Origin: Pontivivens insulae | Lineage (GTDB): Bacteria > Pseudomonadota > Alphaproteobacteria > Rhodobacterales > Rhodobacteraceae | NCBI RefSeq assembly: GCF_900302495.1 | Contig: NZ_OMKW01000004.1 | Span: 434,001-498,000 of the forward strand | Direction: 5' to 3' | Length of the DNA: 64,000 nt | Shown: positions 8,039-18,223 of the stretch, piece by piece | How positions within the stretch are numbered: the first letter of the stretch is position 1 | Layout of the letters: each line of letters begins with the position of its first letter | Translations under genes and position numbers: made by a program | The notes under the pieces: model-generated | The model's database searches: none | The model's input: only the letters and a program-made list of their open reading frames with translations | What the model was told of the DNA's origin: nothing

Positions 8039-8905
8039 ATGGCGACCCAACATTCGAGATCAGCTGCCCGTATCATGATGGCACCGGCCGTCGTCCTTCT
8101 GCTCGGATGGATGCTGGTTCCGCTGACGATGACCCTCTACTTTTCCTTCAAACGGTATCTGCCGCTGCGCGGTGGCGATCTGGGGTGGACCGGTTTTGAC
8201 AACTATGTCCGTTTCGTTTCCTCCAGCGCCTTTTGGCCGGCTGTTCAGACGACGCTGCTGATCGTGGGCGGTGTGCTGGTAATCACCATCGCGCTGGGCA
8301 TTTTGCTGGCGATCTTGCTCGACCAGCCGATGTGGGGGCAGGGGATCGTCCGCATCCTCGTGATTGCACCGTTCTTCGTGATGCCAACGGTGTCTGCCCT
8401 CGTTTGGAAGAACATGTTCATGGATCCTGTGAACGGGCTGTTCGCTCACCTCTGGCGCTTTTTTGGAGCAGAGCCGATTTCATGGCTGTCAGAGGCGTCG
8501 CTTCCATCAATTGTCATGATCGTCTCCTGGCAGTGGCTGCCATTTGCGACGCTTATTCTTCTCACCGCGATCCAGTCGCTCGACAGTGAGCAGCTTGAAG
8601 CGGCCGAGATGGATGGTGCCTCACCGCTGAACCGGTTCTGGTTTATCATTCTGCCGCACCTGAGCCGTGCCGTGACAATTGTCCTGCTGATCCAGACGAT
8701 CTTTCTGCTGTCGATCTTCGCGGAGATTTTCGTGACCACGGGCGGTGCGTTTGGCACGCGAACACTCACCTACCTGATCTACCAGCGGGTTCTGGAAAGC
8801 CAGAACGTCGGTCTGGGATCTGCGGGTGGTGTCTATGCAATCATTCTGGCCAATATCGTTGCGATCTTCCTGATGCGCATCGTCGGCAAGAACCTGGACG
8901 CGTGA
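8039..8905 (+). CDS. smoF: Polyol ABC transporter permease (SmoF type)
   Basis: A 288-residue inner-membrane protein with six predicted helices and the EAA loop (EAAEMDGAS...LP near residues 190-210) that contacts the ATPase. It forms a heterodimeric channel with SmoG. ATG 8039 is preceded by AGAGAGGT. The 109-base gap after smoE contains the hairpin at 7942. Confidence 0.87.
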   Translation: MATQHSRSAARIMMAPAVVLLLGWMLVPLTMTLYFSFKRYLPLRGGDLGWTGFDNYVRFVSSSAFWPAVQTTLLIVGGVLVITIALGILLAILLDQPMWGQGIVRILVIAPFFVMPTVSALVWKNMFMDPVNGLFAHLWRFFGAEPISWLSEASLPSIVMIVSWQWLPFATLILLTAIQSLDSEQLEAAEMDGASPLNRFWFIILPHLSRAVTIVLLIQTIFLLSIFAEIFVTTGGAFGTRTLTYLIYQRVLESQNVGLGSAGGVYAIILANIVAIFLMRIVGKNLDA

Positions 8906-8918
8906 GGAGGACCTGACC

Positions 8919-9749
8919 ATGGCACGCGCCGTTACGACACAACGCAAGACACTCAACACAATATTGGCATGGGCAGTGGGTCTGTTGATCTTCTTCCCGA
9001 TCCTGTGGACCATCCTGACCTCGTTCAAGACCGAGGCACAGGCCATCGCGAGCCCGCCGATCTTTTTGAACTTTGATTGGACACTCGAAAACTATGCGGT
9101 CGTGCAGGAGCGCTCTGACTACATGCGCTTCCTGTGGAACTCGTTGATCATCGCTGGTGGGTCCACTGTGCTGGGGATCATCATTGCGGTTCCCGCGGCT
9201 TGGTCGATGGCATTCGTTCCTTCCAAGCGCACCAAAGACATTCTGCTTTGGATGCTGTCCACCAAGATGCTTCCAGCGGTTGGCGTGCTCTACCCGATCT
9301 ATCTGATCTGCATCGAGCTGGGCGTGCTGGACAACCGCGCTGCACTAGTCGTGATCCTGATGCTGATCAACCTGCCGATCATCGTCTGGATGCTCTACAC
9401 CTATTTCCGCGAAATTCCGGGTGAGATCCTGGAAGCCGCGCGGATGGATGGCGCGACGCTGAAAGAGGAGCTGCTCTACATCCTGACGCCCATGGCTGTG
9501 CCCGGGATCGCCTCGACCTTGCTGTTGAACTTCATCCTTGCGTGGAACGAGGCGTTCTGGACGCTCAATCTGACAGCAGTTGATGCAGCCCCGCTGACGG
9601 CGTTCATCGCGAGCTATTCGAGCCCCGAGGGCCTCTTCTTCGCGAAGCTCAGTGCAGCCTCGACCATGGCCATCGCGCCAATCCTCATCCTTGGCTGGTT
9701 CAGCCAGAAACAACTCGTCCGCGGCCTCACCTTCGGCGCAGTGAAGTAA
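8919..9749 (+). CDS. smoG: Polyol ABC transporter permease (SmoG type)
   Basis: A 276-residue inner-membrane permease of the MalG type with an EAA motif ([13 protein letters not shown] near residue 170). It pairs with SmoF. GAGGAGG lies ahead of ATG 8919, 13 bases after the smoF stop, and smoK follows 11 bases later, so the genes are co-transcribed. Confidence 0.87.
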   Translation: MARAVTTQRKTLNTILAWAVGLLIFFPILWTILTSFKTEAQAIASPPIFLNFDWTLENYAVVQERSDYMRFLWNSLIIAGGSTVLGIIIAVPAAWSMAFVPSKRTKDILLWMLSTKMLPAVGVLYPIYLICIELGVLDNRAALVVILMLINLPIIVWMLYTYFREIPGEILEAARMDGATLKEELLYILTPMAVPGIASTLLLNFILAWNEAFWTLNLTAVDAAPLTAFIASYSSPEGLFFAKLSAASTMAIAPILILGWFSQKQLVRGLTFGAVK

Positions 9750-9760
9750 GGAACAGACAC

Positions 9761-10765
9761 ATGGGACAAATCCAACTGAACCAGGTCACCAAAAGCTTCG
9801 GCGACGTACAGGTGATCCCGCCGCTCGATCTGACAATTGAAGACGGTGAGTTCGCAGTTTTCGTCGGTCCGTCGGGATGCGGTAAGTCCACGTTGCTGCG
9901 ACTGATCGCGGGGCTTGAGGACTTCACGACCGGTCATATTGAGATCGACGGCAAGGACGCGACAGCCGTTCCGCCCGCCAAGCGCGGACTGGCAATGGTG
10001 TTTCAAAGCTACGCCCTTTACCCGCACATGACCGTGCGCAAGAACATCGCGTTTCCTTTGCGGATGGCGAAGATGGATCAGGCCGAAATCGACCGGCGGG
10101 TAGAGAATGCAGCCAGTATTCTCAATCTTTCCGACTATCTCGACCGGCGTCCCGGGCAGCTGTCCGGCGGTCAGCGTCAGCGGGTCGCCATTGGCCGGGC
10201 CATCGTGCGTGAACCTGCGGCGTTCCTCTTCGACGAGCCGCTCTCGAACCTCGACGCGGCACTGCGTGTGGGAATGCGTATGGAAATCAGCGAGCTTCAT
10301 AAGAAGCTTGCGACCACGATGATCTATGTGACGCATGATCAGGTCGAAGCGATGACCATGGCTGACAAGATCGTCGTGCTGCGCGCCGGTCATATTGAAC
10401 AGGTCGGTTCGCCGCTCGAACTCTATCGCACCCCCCGCAACCTGTTCGTCGCAGGTTTCATTGGCTCACCCAAGATGAACTTCATCGAAGGGGCAGAGGC
10501 AGCAAAGCACGATGCGCACACAATTGGAGTGCGTCCTGAACATATTTCGGTCTCTGCTGAGGGTGGCGAATGGAAAGGTGTTGTCGGATTGTCGGAACAT
10601 CTGGGCTCGGACACGTTTTTCCATATTCATGAGACCGGATTGGCCGAGACCATCACCGTACGTGCAGATGGTGAGGTTGCGTTCCGTTCTGGTGATACGG
10701 TTTACCTTAACCCGCGCGCTGACGTTATTCACCGCTTTGACGCAAACGGATTGCGGATCGGATGA
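9761..10765 (+). CDS. smoK: Polyol ABC transporter ATP-binding protein (SmoK type)
   Basis: A 334-residue ATPase of the MalK/UgpC class. Walker [10 protein letters not shown] lies near residue 37, the Q-loop and signature LSGGQRQR near 135, and Walker B with the FDEP motif near 158, followed by a C-terminal regulatory (TOBE-like) domain. It energises SmoFG. The stop overlaps the start of smoS by ATGA. Confidence 0.9.
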   Translation: MGQIQLNQVTKSFGDVQVIPPLDLTIEDGEFAVFVGPSGCGKSTLLRLIAGLEDFTTGHIEIDGKDATAVPPAKRGLAMVFQSYALYPHMTVRKNIAFPLRMAKMDQAEIDRRVENAASILNLSDYLDRRPGQLSGGQRQRVAIGRAIVREPAAFLFDEPLSNLDAALRVGMRMEISELHKKLATTMIYVTHDQVEAMTMADKIVVLRAGHIEQVGSPLELYRTPRNLFVAGFIGSPKMNFIEGAEAAKHDAHTIGVRPEHISVSAEGGEWKGVVGLSEHLGSDTFFHIHETGLAETITVRADGEVAFRSGDTVYLNPRADVIHRFDANGLRIG

Positions 10766-11535
10766 GACGGTTAGAGGGCAAGGTTGCTCTAATCACCGGT
10801 GCGGCACGCGGTATCGGGCTCTCATTCGCGGAGGCTTATCTGCGCGAAGGGGCACGGGTTGTGCTTGCGGATATTGACCATGATCGGGCGCAGCAGGAAG
10901 CGCGGCGCCTTGGTGTAGGCGCTCTGGCTGTCGCACTTGATGTGACCCGTCAGGACAGCATCGACGCGGCCATTTCCGAAGCCAGTGAGGCGTTCGGGCC
11001 GATTGATATCCTAATCAACAACGCTGCGATTTTTACGGCAGCTCCTATTGTCGAGATTGAGCGCGCTGACACCGCGCGCGTTTTCGATATCAACGTGAAT
11101 GGAACGCTGTTCATGATGCAGGCCGTGGCCAAGCACATGATTGCGAACGGCCGGCGCGGCGCGATTATCAACATGGCCTCTCAGGCTGGGCGCCGTGGTG
11201 AACCCCTGGTCGCCGTCTATTGCGCCAGCAAAGCCGCGGTGATCTCGCTTACACAGTCCGCAGGCCTCAATTTGATTTCACACGGGATCAATGTGAACGC
11301 CATCGCGCCGGGTGTTGTGGATGGCGAGCATTGGGAGGGCGTTGACGCCTTCTTTGCCAAACATGAAGGCAAGGCGCCTGGCCAAAAAAAGCGCGAGGTT
11401 GGAGAGGCTGTTCCCTTTGGCCGGATGGGAACTGCTGACGATCTGACCGGTATGGCAATCTTTCTGGCAAGTGACGAGGCGGAGTACATCGTCGCGCAAA
11501 CCTATAATGTCGATGGCGGGAATTGGATGAGCTGA
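10762..11535 (+). CDS. smoS: Sorbitol (polyol) dehydrogenase, short-chain family
   Basis: A 257-residue short-chain dehydrogenase with NAD-binding GAARGIG near the N terminus, the NNA motif near residue 88 and catalytic YxxxK (YCASK). Members in this operon position oxidise D-glucitol to D-fructose and often galactitol. It overlaps smoK by four bases and mtlK by one base. Exact substrate is inferred from the operon. Confidence 0.83.
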   Translation: MRRLEGKVALITGAARGIGLSFAEAYLREGARVVLADIDHDRAQQEARRLGVGALAVALDVTRQDSIDAAISEASEAFGPIDILINNAAIFTAAPIVEIERADTARVFDINVNGTLFMMQAVAKHMIANGRRGAIINMASQAGRRGEPLVAVYCASKAAVISLTQSAGLNLISHGINVNAIAPGVVDGEHWEGVDAFFAKHEGKAPGQKKREVGEAVPFGRMGTADDLTGMAIFLASDEAEYIVAQTYNVDGGNWMS

Positions 11536-13031
11536 TGGACGATCTGACGAAACCCAACGATCCCAGTCCGCTGAATGAGGCCAGTCTTTCGTCACTGGCC
11601 GCTACTCTTCCCGTTCCGACATATGATCGCTCGGCTTTGACGCCGGGGATCGTGCATATCGGACTTGGCAACTTTCACCGCGGGCATCAGGCGTGGTATC
11701 TGCACCGGCTGATGGAGCAGGGCAAGGCCCATGATTGGGCCATTGTCGGCGCGGGCGTTCGTTCCAATGACGCTGCGATGCGTGACCGCCTGTTGGCGCA
11801 AGATTGCCTGACGACACTGATCGAATTGCGGCCCGATGGGACGTCGGCAGAGATTTGTGGCTCCATGATTGATTTCCTTCCTGTGGAGGAGGGAAATGGC
11901 GCACTGATCGCCCAGATGGCGGAGCGCTCTATCCGGATCGTGTCCCTGACTGTGACAGAGGGTGGATATTTTCAGGACGCTGCAACAGGGTCGTTTACGC
12001 CCGAGCATGCCGATATTCAGCATGATGTTGCTTACCCCGACGCCCCGTGCACTGCGTTCGGTGCGATCGTTGCGGCACTCAAGCTGCGCCGTGCGTCCGG
12101 GGCCGGACCCTTCACAGTTCAAAGCTGTGATAACCTGCGCGGCAACGGAACGATCACAAAGGCAGCCGTGGTTGGCCTTGCACAGCTCACCGATTCTGAT
12201 CTGGCAAACTGGATTGAAGAGCATGTGAGCTTTCCCAATGCCATGGTGGATTGTATCGTTCCGGCGACTGGGCCGCAGGAGCTGGCGTTGGCCCGTGTCC
12301 TTGGTGTGGCCGACGCCGCCCCGGTCACTCATGAAAGCTTTCGGCAGTGGGTGATCGAAGATGATTTTTGTGCCGGGCGCCCTGATTGGGACCTCGTCGG
12401 TGCGACCTTCACCAACCATGTTCACGACTATGAGGCGATGAAGATCCGCATTCTGAATGCAGGTCATCAGGTTCTTGCAAATGCTGGCGAGCTACTGAAC
12501 GTCGGCACGATTTCAGACTGCATGGCCGATCCGTTGATTTCTGCGTTTTTCGCACGGGTCCAATCCGAAGAGATCGTGCCGCATGTCGCGGATGTTCCAG
12601 AGATGACGGCACCCGACTATTTGACGCTGATCACGGGTCGCTTCTCAAATGGAGCTATTCGCGACACGGTGCGCCGCGTGGCTTATGACGGGTCTTCCAG
12701 ACATAGTGGCTTCATCCTGCCAATCGTCCGCGACGCCCTTGAGGCGGGTACTCCGGTCAGTGGTCTTGCGCTTTGCGAAGCTCTGTGGTGCTTCATGTGT
12801 CTGGGAACGCGCGAGGATGGGAGTTCGATTGAGGCTAACGATCCAATCTGGGATCTGCTTCAGCGAACGGCTGCCGCGGCGAAGGACGATCCGCAGGCGT
12901 GGCTTGGTCTAAGCCAGATCTACGGTGATCTCGGCGCGAATGAGCGCTTTGCCAACGCGTTCGCGTCCTGGCTGTCGCATCTGCATGACAAGGGCCCCTC
13001 CCATACCCTTGCGCACTACGTGCAGAGCTGA
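11535..13031 (+). CDS. mtlK: Mannitol 2-dehydrogenase
   Basis: A 498-residue protein of the polyol-specific long-chain dehydrogenase family (mannitol dehydrogenase Rossmann domain, then C-terminal domain), with HIGLGNFHRGHQ near the N terminus and the KIRILNAGHQ motif near residue 310 that carries catalytic residues. It oxidises D-mannitol to D-fructose with NAD. The start was placed at ATG 11535, which shares its A with the smoS stop (TGATG); a TTG 12 bases upstream is possible. It is the last gene of the polyol operon; no fructokinase or xylulokinase follows. Confidence 0.9.
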   Translation: MDDLTKPNDPSPLNEASLSSLAATLPVPTYDRSALTPGIVHIGLGNFHRGHQAWYLHRLMEQGKAHDWAIVGAGVRSNDAAMRDRLLAQDCLTTLIELRPDGTSAEICGSMIDFLPVEEGNGALIAQMAERSIRIVSLTVTEGGYFQDAATGSFTPEHADIQHDVAYPDAPCTAFGAIVAALKLRRASGAGPFTVQSCDNLRGNGTITKAAVVGLAQLTDSDLANWIEEHVSFPNAMVDCIVPATGPQELALARVLGVADAAPVTHESFRQWVIEDDFCAGRPDWDLVGATFTNHVHDYEAMKIRILNAGHQVLANAGELLNVGTISDCMADPLISAFFARVQSEEIVPHVADVPEMTAPDYLTLITGRFSNGAIRDTVRRVAYDGSSRHSGFILPIVRDALEAGTPVSGLALCEALWCFMCLGTREDGSSIEANDPIWDLLQRTAAAAKDDPQAWLGLSQIYGDLGANERFANAFASWLSHLHDKGPSHTLAHYVQS

Positions 13032-13053
13032 CTTTGCCTGGCTGGGCGCGTGT

Positions 13054-13953
13054 TCACAGACGCGCGTCCCGCCCAACATAGGCGCCGCATTCAAGCAACG
13101 TGTCTTCAAATTCACGCATATGGGTTGTCGCGCCCTCGGATCGGCTGAGCATCGTCGCGACGAGCGCTTCAATCAGGGTGAAGGCTGCGACCAAGCTGGG
13201 CATTGCTTGCGGTCCGTCCATGCGCGGGATCAGGACGATGTCCGAACCATCTGCGATTGGGGCACGAATGTCATCGGTGATCGCGATGATCTTCAGTCCG
13301 CGCTGTCTTGCCAACGCATGTGCGCGGATCGTCTCGGTCGAATAATGTGAAAAGGTGATTGGCACGACGACATCGCCGGGCTGCGCGCGGGCCATGAGGT
13401 CGTAAATGTCGCCGGGTTCACTGCTGCGCCGCACGAAATTCTTGAACGCCATGCCCCCGCAATAGCTCAGGTAATGTGCGAGCGAGAAACAGCTTCTGAC
13501 ACCAATGATGTAGGCCTGACGGGCTTCGAGCAGCATTGTCGCCGCACGTTCCAGCTGACGCCGGGTTTCCACATCGAATACACCTTCGATGTTGCGCACA
13601 GCGCTTTGGTGCATTTCGTCGAACAGACGTTCGCTTGGCTCACCTTTCAGCTTTGCTGCGCGGTTTGTGTAGCTGCTGCTATTCTGCCGAAGGGCCTCCT
13701 GAAAGGCGCGGCGACAGGGATCGAAGCCGTCATAGCCCAGTGATTGTGCCAGTCGCACAACCGTGTTGGCATTGACATTGGCCAGGGTCGCAAGACTGCG
13801 CACAGAGTTAAAGGCAAGCTCTTGCGGGTGGCCCAAAGCCCAGTCTGCGAAACTGGCCACTTTCGGTGGGGCAGTCTTACGCAGCTCCAGCAGGCGGGCC
13901 CGTAATGTGTCGAGCTCTGAGGACCGGGCAATAAAACGGTTTTCGGTGTTCAT
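13054..13953 (-). CDS. RpiR/MurR-family transcriptional regulator (HTH + SIS)
   Basis: A 299-residue regulator: N-terminal RpiR helix-turn-helix (residues about 30-90, LANVNANTVVRLAQSLGY) and a C-terminal SIS sugar-phosphate-type sensor domain (about 130-270). It is divergent from the TRAP operon at 14049 and is its likely regulator, though RpiR proteins usually sense phosphosugars. ATG 13953 has no clear Shine-Dalgarno. Its 3' end faces mtlK, and GCGCGT/ACGCGC (13046-13065) may form a shared hairpin. Confidence 0.88.
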   Translation of the reverse strand: MNTENRFIARSSELDTLRARLLELRKTAPPKVASFADWALGHPQELAFNSVRSLATLANVNANTVVRLAQSLGYDGFDPCRRAFQEALRQNSSSYTNRAAKLKGEPSERLFDEMHQSAVRNIEGVFDVETRRQLERAATMLLEARQAYIIGVRSCFSLAHYLSYCGGMAFKNFVRRSSEPGDIYDLMARAQPGDVVVPITFSHYSTETIRAHALARQRGLKIIAITDDIRAPIADGSDIVLIPRMDGPQAMPSLVAAFTLIEALVATMLSRSEGATTHMREFEDTLLECGAYVGRDARL

Positions 13954-14048
13954 AATACGTTTGTATCATGCTCTTGACGTAATTCAATCGAATGTATCTT
14001 ATCGAAGTGCTGAATTTTTCATCAGCCTACTTCAGGGAGATTCGTCTT
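13954..14048. promoter_or_regulatory. Divergent promoter region rpiR-type gene / TRAP operon
   Basis: TTGACG at 13974-13979 with TCTTAT at 13997-14002 (17-base spacer) is a plausible promoter for the TRAP operon. TGTATC occurs at 13962-13967 and again at 13993-13998, 31 bases apart, and ATAC-GTTT-GTAT is an inverted repeat beside the regulator start; both are candidate RpiR sites. Confidence 0.4.
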
Positions 14049-15020
14049 ATGTCAAAGCCCATCGTCGGCGCGTTGGTCGCTGCTGCGACCGCATTCGGTG
14101 CAAGTGCTGCTACCGCACAGGATCAGACCTTTATCGCCATTGGCACCGGTGGTGTTACGGGCGTTTACTACCCCACGGGCGGTGCGATCTGCCGTCTGGT
14201 CAACCGCAACCGTTCCGAGCACGGCATTCGCTGTGGCGTCGAGTCGACCGGTGGTTCGGTGTTCAACATCAATGCAATTCGCGGTGGCGAACTGGAATTT
14301 GGTGTCGCTCAGTCCGACTGGCAGTACCATGCCTATAACGGTTCCTCCCGCTTTGAGGAGCAGGGCGCGTTCGAAGGCCTGCGCGCCGTCTTCTCCGTGC
14401 ACCCAGAGCCGTTCACGGTCGTCGCCCGGGCGGATGCGGGCATCGAGACCTTCATGGACCTCGAAGGCAAGCGTGTGAACGTCGGCAACCCTGGTTCGGG
14501 CCAGCGTGGCACGATGGAAGTTCTGATGGCCGAGCTTGGCTGGACCATGGACAATTTTGCAGTGGCATCCGAGCTTCAGGCCGCAGAGCAGTCTCAGGCC
14601 CTGTGCGACAACAACATCGACGCAATGGTCTACACCGTCGGTCACCCGTCCGGCTCCATTCAGGAAGCGACCACGGCCTGTGACTCCGTGCTGGTTGAGG
14701 TGTCCGGTGAGGCCGTCGACACGCTGGTTGCCGACAACCCATTCTATCGCACCGCGACTATCCCGGGCGGTATGTATCGTGGGAATGACGCTGACACGAT
14801 GACCTTCGGTGTCGGTGCAACCTTCGTCACCTCTGCGGATGTGTCTGAGGACGTGGTCTACGAAGTGGTCAAAGCAGTCTTCGACAATATCGACCAGTTC
14901 CGTGATCTGCACCCGGCCTTTGCGAATCTGGATCCGGCCGAGATGGCAAATGATGGTCTGTCCGCGCCGCTGCACCCTGGTGCAGAGCGCTACTACCGTG
15001 AAGCTGGCCTGATCGAGTAA
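14049..15020 (+). CDS. TAXI-family TRAP transporter solute-binding protein
   Basis: A 323-residue periplasmic protein of the TAXI type, with a signal peptide (cleavage after SAATAQ near residue 24) and the family hallmark [18 protein letters not shown] directly after it. It binds the solute for the fused permease at 15123. TAXI ligands are mostly glutamate/glutamine-like or other small acids; the ligand here is unknown but should fit the aminotransferase and BKACE enzyme downstream. ATG 14049 is preceded by AGGGAGA; upstream in-frame codons from 13992 overlap the promoter. Confidence 0.9.
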   Translation: MSKPIVGALVAAATAFGASAATAQDQTFIAIGTGGVTGVYYPTGGAICRLVNRNRSEHGIRCGVESTGGSVFNINAIRGGELEFGVAQSDWQYHAYNGSSRFEEQGAFEGLRAVFSVHPEPFTVVARADAGIETFMDLEGKRVNVGNPGSGQRGTMEVLMAELGWTMDNFAVASELQAAEQSQALCDNNIDAMVYTVGHPSGSIQEATTACDSVLVEVSGEAVDTLVADNPFYRTATIPGGMYRGNDADTMTFGVGATFVTSADVSEDVVYEVVKAVFDNIDQFRDLHPAFANLDPAEMANDGLSAPLHPGAERYYREAGLIE

Positions 15021-15041
15021 TCGTCTCGCCGCACAAGATTG

Positions 15042-15067
15042 CCGATGGCGGGGAGACCTGCCATCGG
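15042..15067 (+). terminator. Intergenic hairpin between TAXI binding protein and permease
   Basis: CCGATGGC and GCCATCGG form a perfect 8-base-pair stem round a 10-base loop, 21 bases after the binding-protein stop, without a T-run. Position and form parallel the smoE-smoF hairpin, suggesting the same stoichiometry control. Confidence 0.6.
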
Positions 15068-15122
15068 ACCTCCCATCCAAGGCGCCAGCAGAGCGCCCAC
15101 CACTGCACAGGGAATCGACCAG

Positions 15123-17774
15123 ATGAGCGGACCGACGGATCGTGAACAGATCACGCAAGGACAGCGGCAATTCAGTGACGATGAGTTGCAGGACCTTGTG
15201 GCCTCGACCGACAGCGGGGCGCGTGATCCGTCCAGTAAGGGCGTGGCGATGCTTATTGCCGGTCTCGCACTGGCGTGGTCCTTGTTCCAACTCTGGATCG
15301 CCCAGCCCCAGCTTTGGTTTGCAGAATATCTGCCGGTCCTGAACTCGTCGCAGACGCGGCCCATCCACCTGACCTTTGCCATTGTACTGGCGTTCCTTGC
15401 CTACCCGGCATTCAAGGGCTCCCCCCGTGATCGTGTTCCAGTCACGGATTGGATCCTGTTGATCGTTGGCGGCGGATGCGCTTTCTACGTCTTCTGGTTC
15501 TCAGATCATCTGGCCCTGACCGCGCGTTCGGGCCTTCCAACAGATACCCAAGTTTATATCGGTGCTGTGGGCTTATTGTGCCTGCTCGAAGCAAGCCGCC
15601 GCGCACTTGGCCCGGCACTCACCGTCGTCGGTTCACTCTTCTTGCTCTATGCCTATATGGGCACGGGCTGGCTGATCCCCGAATTGGTGGAGCATGAGGG
15701 GCTGAGCTTTACCGCCCTTATGAACGCTCAGTGGCTGGATACGGCTGGCGTGTTCGGCATTCCGTTGGGTGTTTCCACTGCGTTCGTGTTCCTGTTCGTT
15801 CTGTTCGGCTCCCTGCTCGATAAAGCGGGGGCCGGCAATTACTTCATCAAGCTGGCATTCGCAGGTCTGGGCCATTTGCGCGGTGGCCCAGCGAAAGCGG
15901 CGGTTGTCGGGTCCGCGATGACGGGCCTGATCTCAGGCTCTTCCATCGCAAACGTGGTGACCACGGGAACGTTTACCATCCCGCTGATGAAGCGGGTGGG
16001 CTTCACCTCTGAACAGGCCGGATCGGTCGAGGTTGCCTCCTCCGTCAACGGGCAGATCATGCCACCGGTCATGGGGGCCGCGGCCTTCCTGATGGTGGAG
16101 TTCATCGGGATTTCCTATGTCGAGGTGATCAAGCACGCCTTCATCCCGGCGGTGATCTCCTACATCGCGTTGGTCTATATTGTGCACCTTGAGGCACTGA
16201 AGAAGGACATGCCCGCATTGGGTGAGGCGAAAAGCTTCATCGGACTGATCCTGAACTTCTTCATCGGTTTTGCGATTGCCGGTGCTGCTTTCACCGCTTT
16301 GATCTATGCAATGGGGGCGCTGGAGTCGGCGCTGCCTGCACTCTCTGGCCCGATCGCGATTGTGGGGCTGTTGGCCGTTTACATCTATCTGGTGTCGGTT
16401 GCGGCCAAGCGGCCCGACCTTGAGGTGGATGATCCCAACGCGACGGAAATCAAGCTGCCGACCGTGAAAGAGGTCTATGCGACCGGTCTGCACTATGTGC
16501 TGCCCATCGTGGTGCTGGTCTGGTTCCTGATGGTCGAGCGGCAGAGCCCGGCGAAGTCGGCCTTCTACGCGACGTCCCTGATGCTATTCATCATTGTCAC
16601 GCAGCGCCCGCTGAAGGCGCTTTTCCGAGGGCAGGGCGGCCAACTCGCGGCGGAGTTCAAGGGCGGTTTTGACGATCTGATCGCGGGCCTGATCGGTGGT
16701 GCGCGGAACATGATTGGGATCGGTGTCGCAACCGCGGCTGCGGGCATCATCGTCGCAACCGTGACCAAGACCCCCATCGGAACGGAGCTTGCCGGATTGG
16801 TCGAGATGCTGTCAGGCGGCAATCTGTTGCTGATGCTGATGCTGATCGGCCTGTTCTCTCTGATCCTGGGCATGGGTCTGCCGACCACCGCGAACTACAT
16901 CGTCGTCTCGTCGCTGATGGCCTCGGTTGTGGTATCACTGGGCGCACAGGAGGGGCTGATCGTGCCGCTGATCGCGGCGCACTTGTTTGTGTTCTATTTC
17001 GGGATCATGGCCGATGTGACGCCGCCCGTGGGGCTTGCCAGTTTCGCGGCTGCTGCCGTATCGGGTGGGGATCCGATCAAGACCGGCTTCACGGCATTCT
17101 TCTACAGCCTGCGCACAGTCGCACTGCCGTTCCTGTTCATCTTCAATCCGACGCTGATCCTGTACGGTGTCGATCTGGGAACGTGGGCCGGGATATTTGA
17201 GGCGATCACCGTCTTCATTGTCGCGACGATTGCGATGCTGCTGTTCGCGGCGGCCACGCAGGGCTATTTCTTTGCCCGTTCGCGCATCTACGAAAGCGCG
17301 ATGTTGTTGCTGGTGGCGTTCACGCTGTTTGTGCCGAATGTCTGGCTGGACATGGTGCAAAGCCCGTTCCGCGACGCGCCCCCGGCGGAGTTTGAGAGCG
17401 CGCTGGCCGAAGCGGAAGCGGACAGTCAGCTTCGCCTCCTGATCTCAGGCCCCGATTTTGACACTGGCGAGATCGTAGAGCTGACCTTGCCCGTCACGGT
17501 AAGCGATGCGCCTGCCGCGCAACGTGTCTCTGACACGGGCATTCTGATGTTCGAAGAAGGCGACATCATGCGTCTCGATGAGCCGATGTTCGGATCGGAC
17601 GCAGGCGATGCGATGGCGGATTTCGATTTCTACTCCGATGAACCTGTGCAGCTCGTCTCGGTTCAGGTGCCGCAAAATCGGATGCCGAAAGAAGTCTTCT
17701 ATCTTCCCGCCTTGCTTTTGCTCGGGCTTGTGATCGCGCTTCAGCGTCGTCGCCAGACCAAACCCGCCTTCTAA
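15123..17774 (+). CDS. TRAP transporter fused permease (4TM + 12TM, TAXI type)
   Basis: An 883-residue inner-membrane protein joining the small (DctQ-like) and large (DctM-like) TRAP subunits, as is usual for TAXI systems. The large subunit shows the GSALTGLISGSS-like region near residue 270 and the GMGLPTTANYI motif near 585. The last roughly 200 residues form the DUF3394-type tail: a soluble stretch ending in one more membrane segment near the C terminus. Transport is driven by an ion gradient. ATG 15123 follows AGGGAA; 28 upstream in-frame codons overlap the intergenic hairpin and are rejected. Confidence 0.9.
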   Translation: MSGPTDREQITQGQRQFSDDELQDLVASTDSGARDPSSKGVAMLIAGLALAWSLFQLWIAQPQLWFAEYLPVLNSSQTRPIHLTFAIVLAFLAYPAFKGSPRDRVPVTDWILLIVGGGCAFYVFWFSDHLALTARSGLPTDTQVYIGAVGLLCLLEASRRALGPALTVVGSLFLLYAYMGTGWLIPELVEHEGLSFTALMNAQWLDTAGVFGIPLGVSTAFVFLFVLFGSLLDKAGAGNYFIKLAFAGLGHLRGGPAKAAVVGSAMTGLISGSSIANVVTTGTFTIPLMKRVGFTSEQAGSVEVASSVNGQIMPPVMGAAAFLMVEFIGISYVEVIKHAFIPAVISYIALVYIVHLEALKKDMPALGEAKSFIGLILNFFIGFAIAGAAFTALIYAMGALESALPALSGPIAIVGLLAVYIYLVSVAAKRPDLEVDDPNATEIKLPTVKEVYATGLHYVLPIVVLVWFLMVERQSPAKSAFYATSLMLFIIVTQRPLKALFRGQGGQLAAEFKGGFDDLIAGLIGGARNMIGIGVATAAAGIIVATVTKTPIGTELAGLVEMLSGGNLLLMLMLIGLFSLILGMGLPTTANYIVVSSLMASVVVSLGAQEGLIVPLIAAHLFVFYFGIMADVTPPVGLASFAAAAVSGGDPIKTGFTAFFYSLRTVALPFLFIFNPTLILYGVDLGTWAGIFEAITVFIVATIAMLLFAAATQGYFFARSRIYESAMLLLVAFTLFVPNVWLDMVQSPFRDAPPAEFESALAEAEADSQLRLLISGPDFDTGEIVELTLPVTVSDAPAAQRVSDTGILMFEEGDIMRLDEPMFGSDAGDAMADFDFYSDEPVQLVSVQVPQNRMPKEVFYLPALLLLGLVIALQRRRQTKPAF

Positions 17775-17786
17775 GGAACGCCTGCG

Positions 17787-18215
17787 ATGTTTGAGAAAAT
17801 CCTGCTGCCCATCGATCTGTCCGATCCTGCAAGCTGGAACCGCGCGCTGCCTGCAGCGCTGACGCTCGGCGCCGACAGCGGCGCGGTATTGCACGTGGTT
17901 ACGGTCGTGCCAGATTTTGGCCTCTCGGTCGTTGGCAGTTTCTTTGAAAAGGGCTTCGAGGAAATGGCGTTGAAAGAAATTGGCGGCAAGCTGACAGAGT
18001 GGGTGTCCGCCAATGTGCCTGACGGCGTGGCGGTGCAACCGCATGTCATGCATGGCCGGGTCTATGACCAGATCATCCACGCGGCGGATAAACTGGACGT
18101 GGACGCGATTGTCCTGGGCGCCCATGCGCCAGAGCTGAGCGACTATTTGCTGGGCCCGAATGCCGCGCGGGTTGTGCGGCACGCCAAGCAATCGGTCTTT
18201 GTTGTCAAAGGGTAG
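17787..18215 (+). CDS. Universal stress protein (UspA family) of the TRAP operon
   Basis: A 142-residue UspA-fold protein with the ATP-binding pattern near the C terminus (GAHAPELSDYLLGPNA). It lies 12 bases after the permease. UspA proteins encoded with TRAP systems (for example TeaD) bind ATP and modulate transporter activity; that role is inferred here from position. Confidence 0.85.
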   Translation: MFEKILLPIDLSDPASWNRALPAALTLGADSGAVLHVVTVVPDFGLSVVGSFFEKGFEEMALKEIGGKLTEWVSANVPDGVAVQPHVMHGRVYDQIIHAADKLDVDAIVLGAHAPELSDYLLGPNAARVVRHAKQSVFVVKG

Positions 18216-18223
18216 ATAAGACG

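Noticed and set aside
6697-8076. 459-codon open frame on the minus strand opposite smoE
   Set aside because: It mirrors the strongly biased codons of smoE, has no family signature and would lie antisense to a clear signal-peptide binding protein.
14052-15368. 438-codon open frame on the minus strand opposite the TAXI gene
   Set aside because: Antisense shadow of a highly biased gene; no recognisable motifs.
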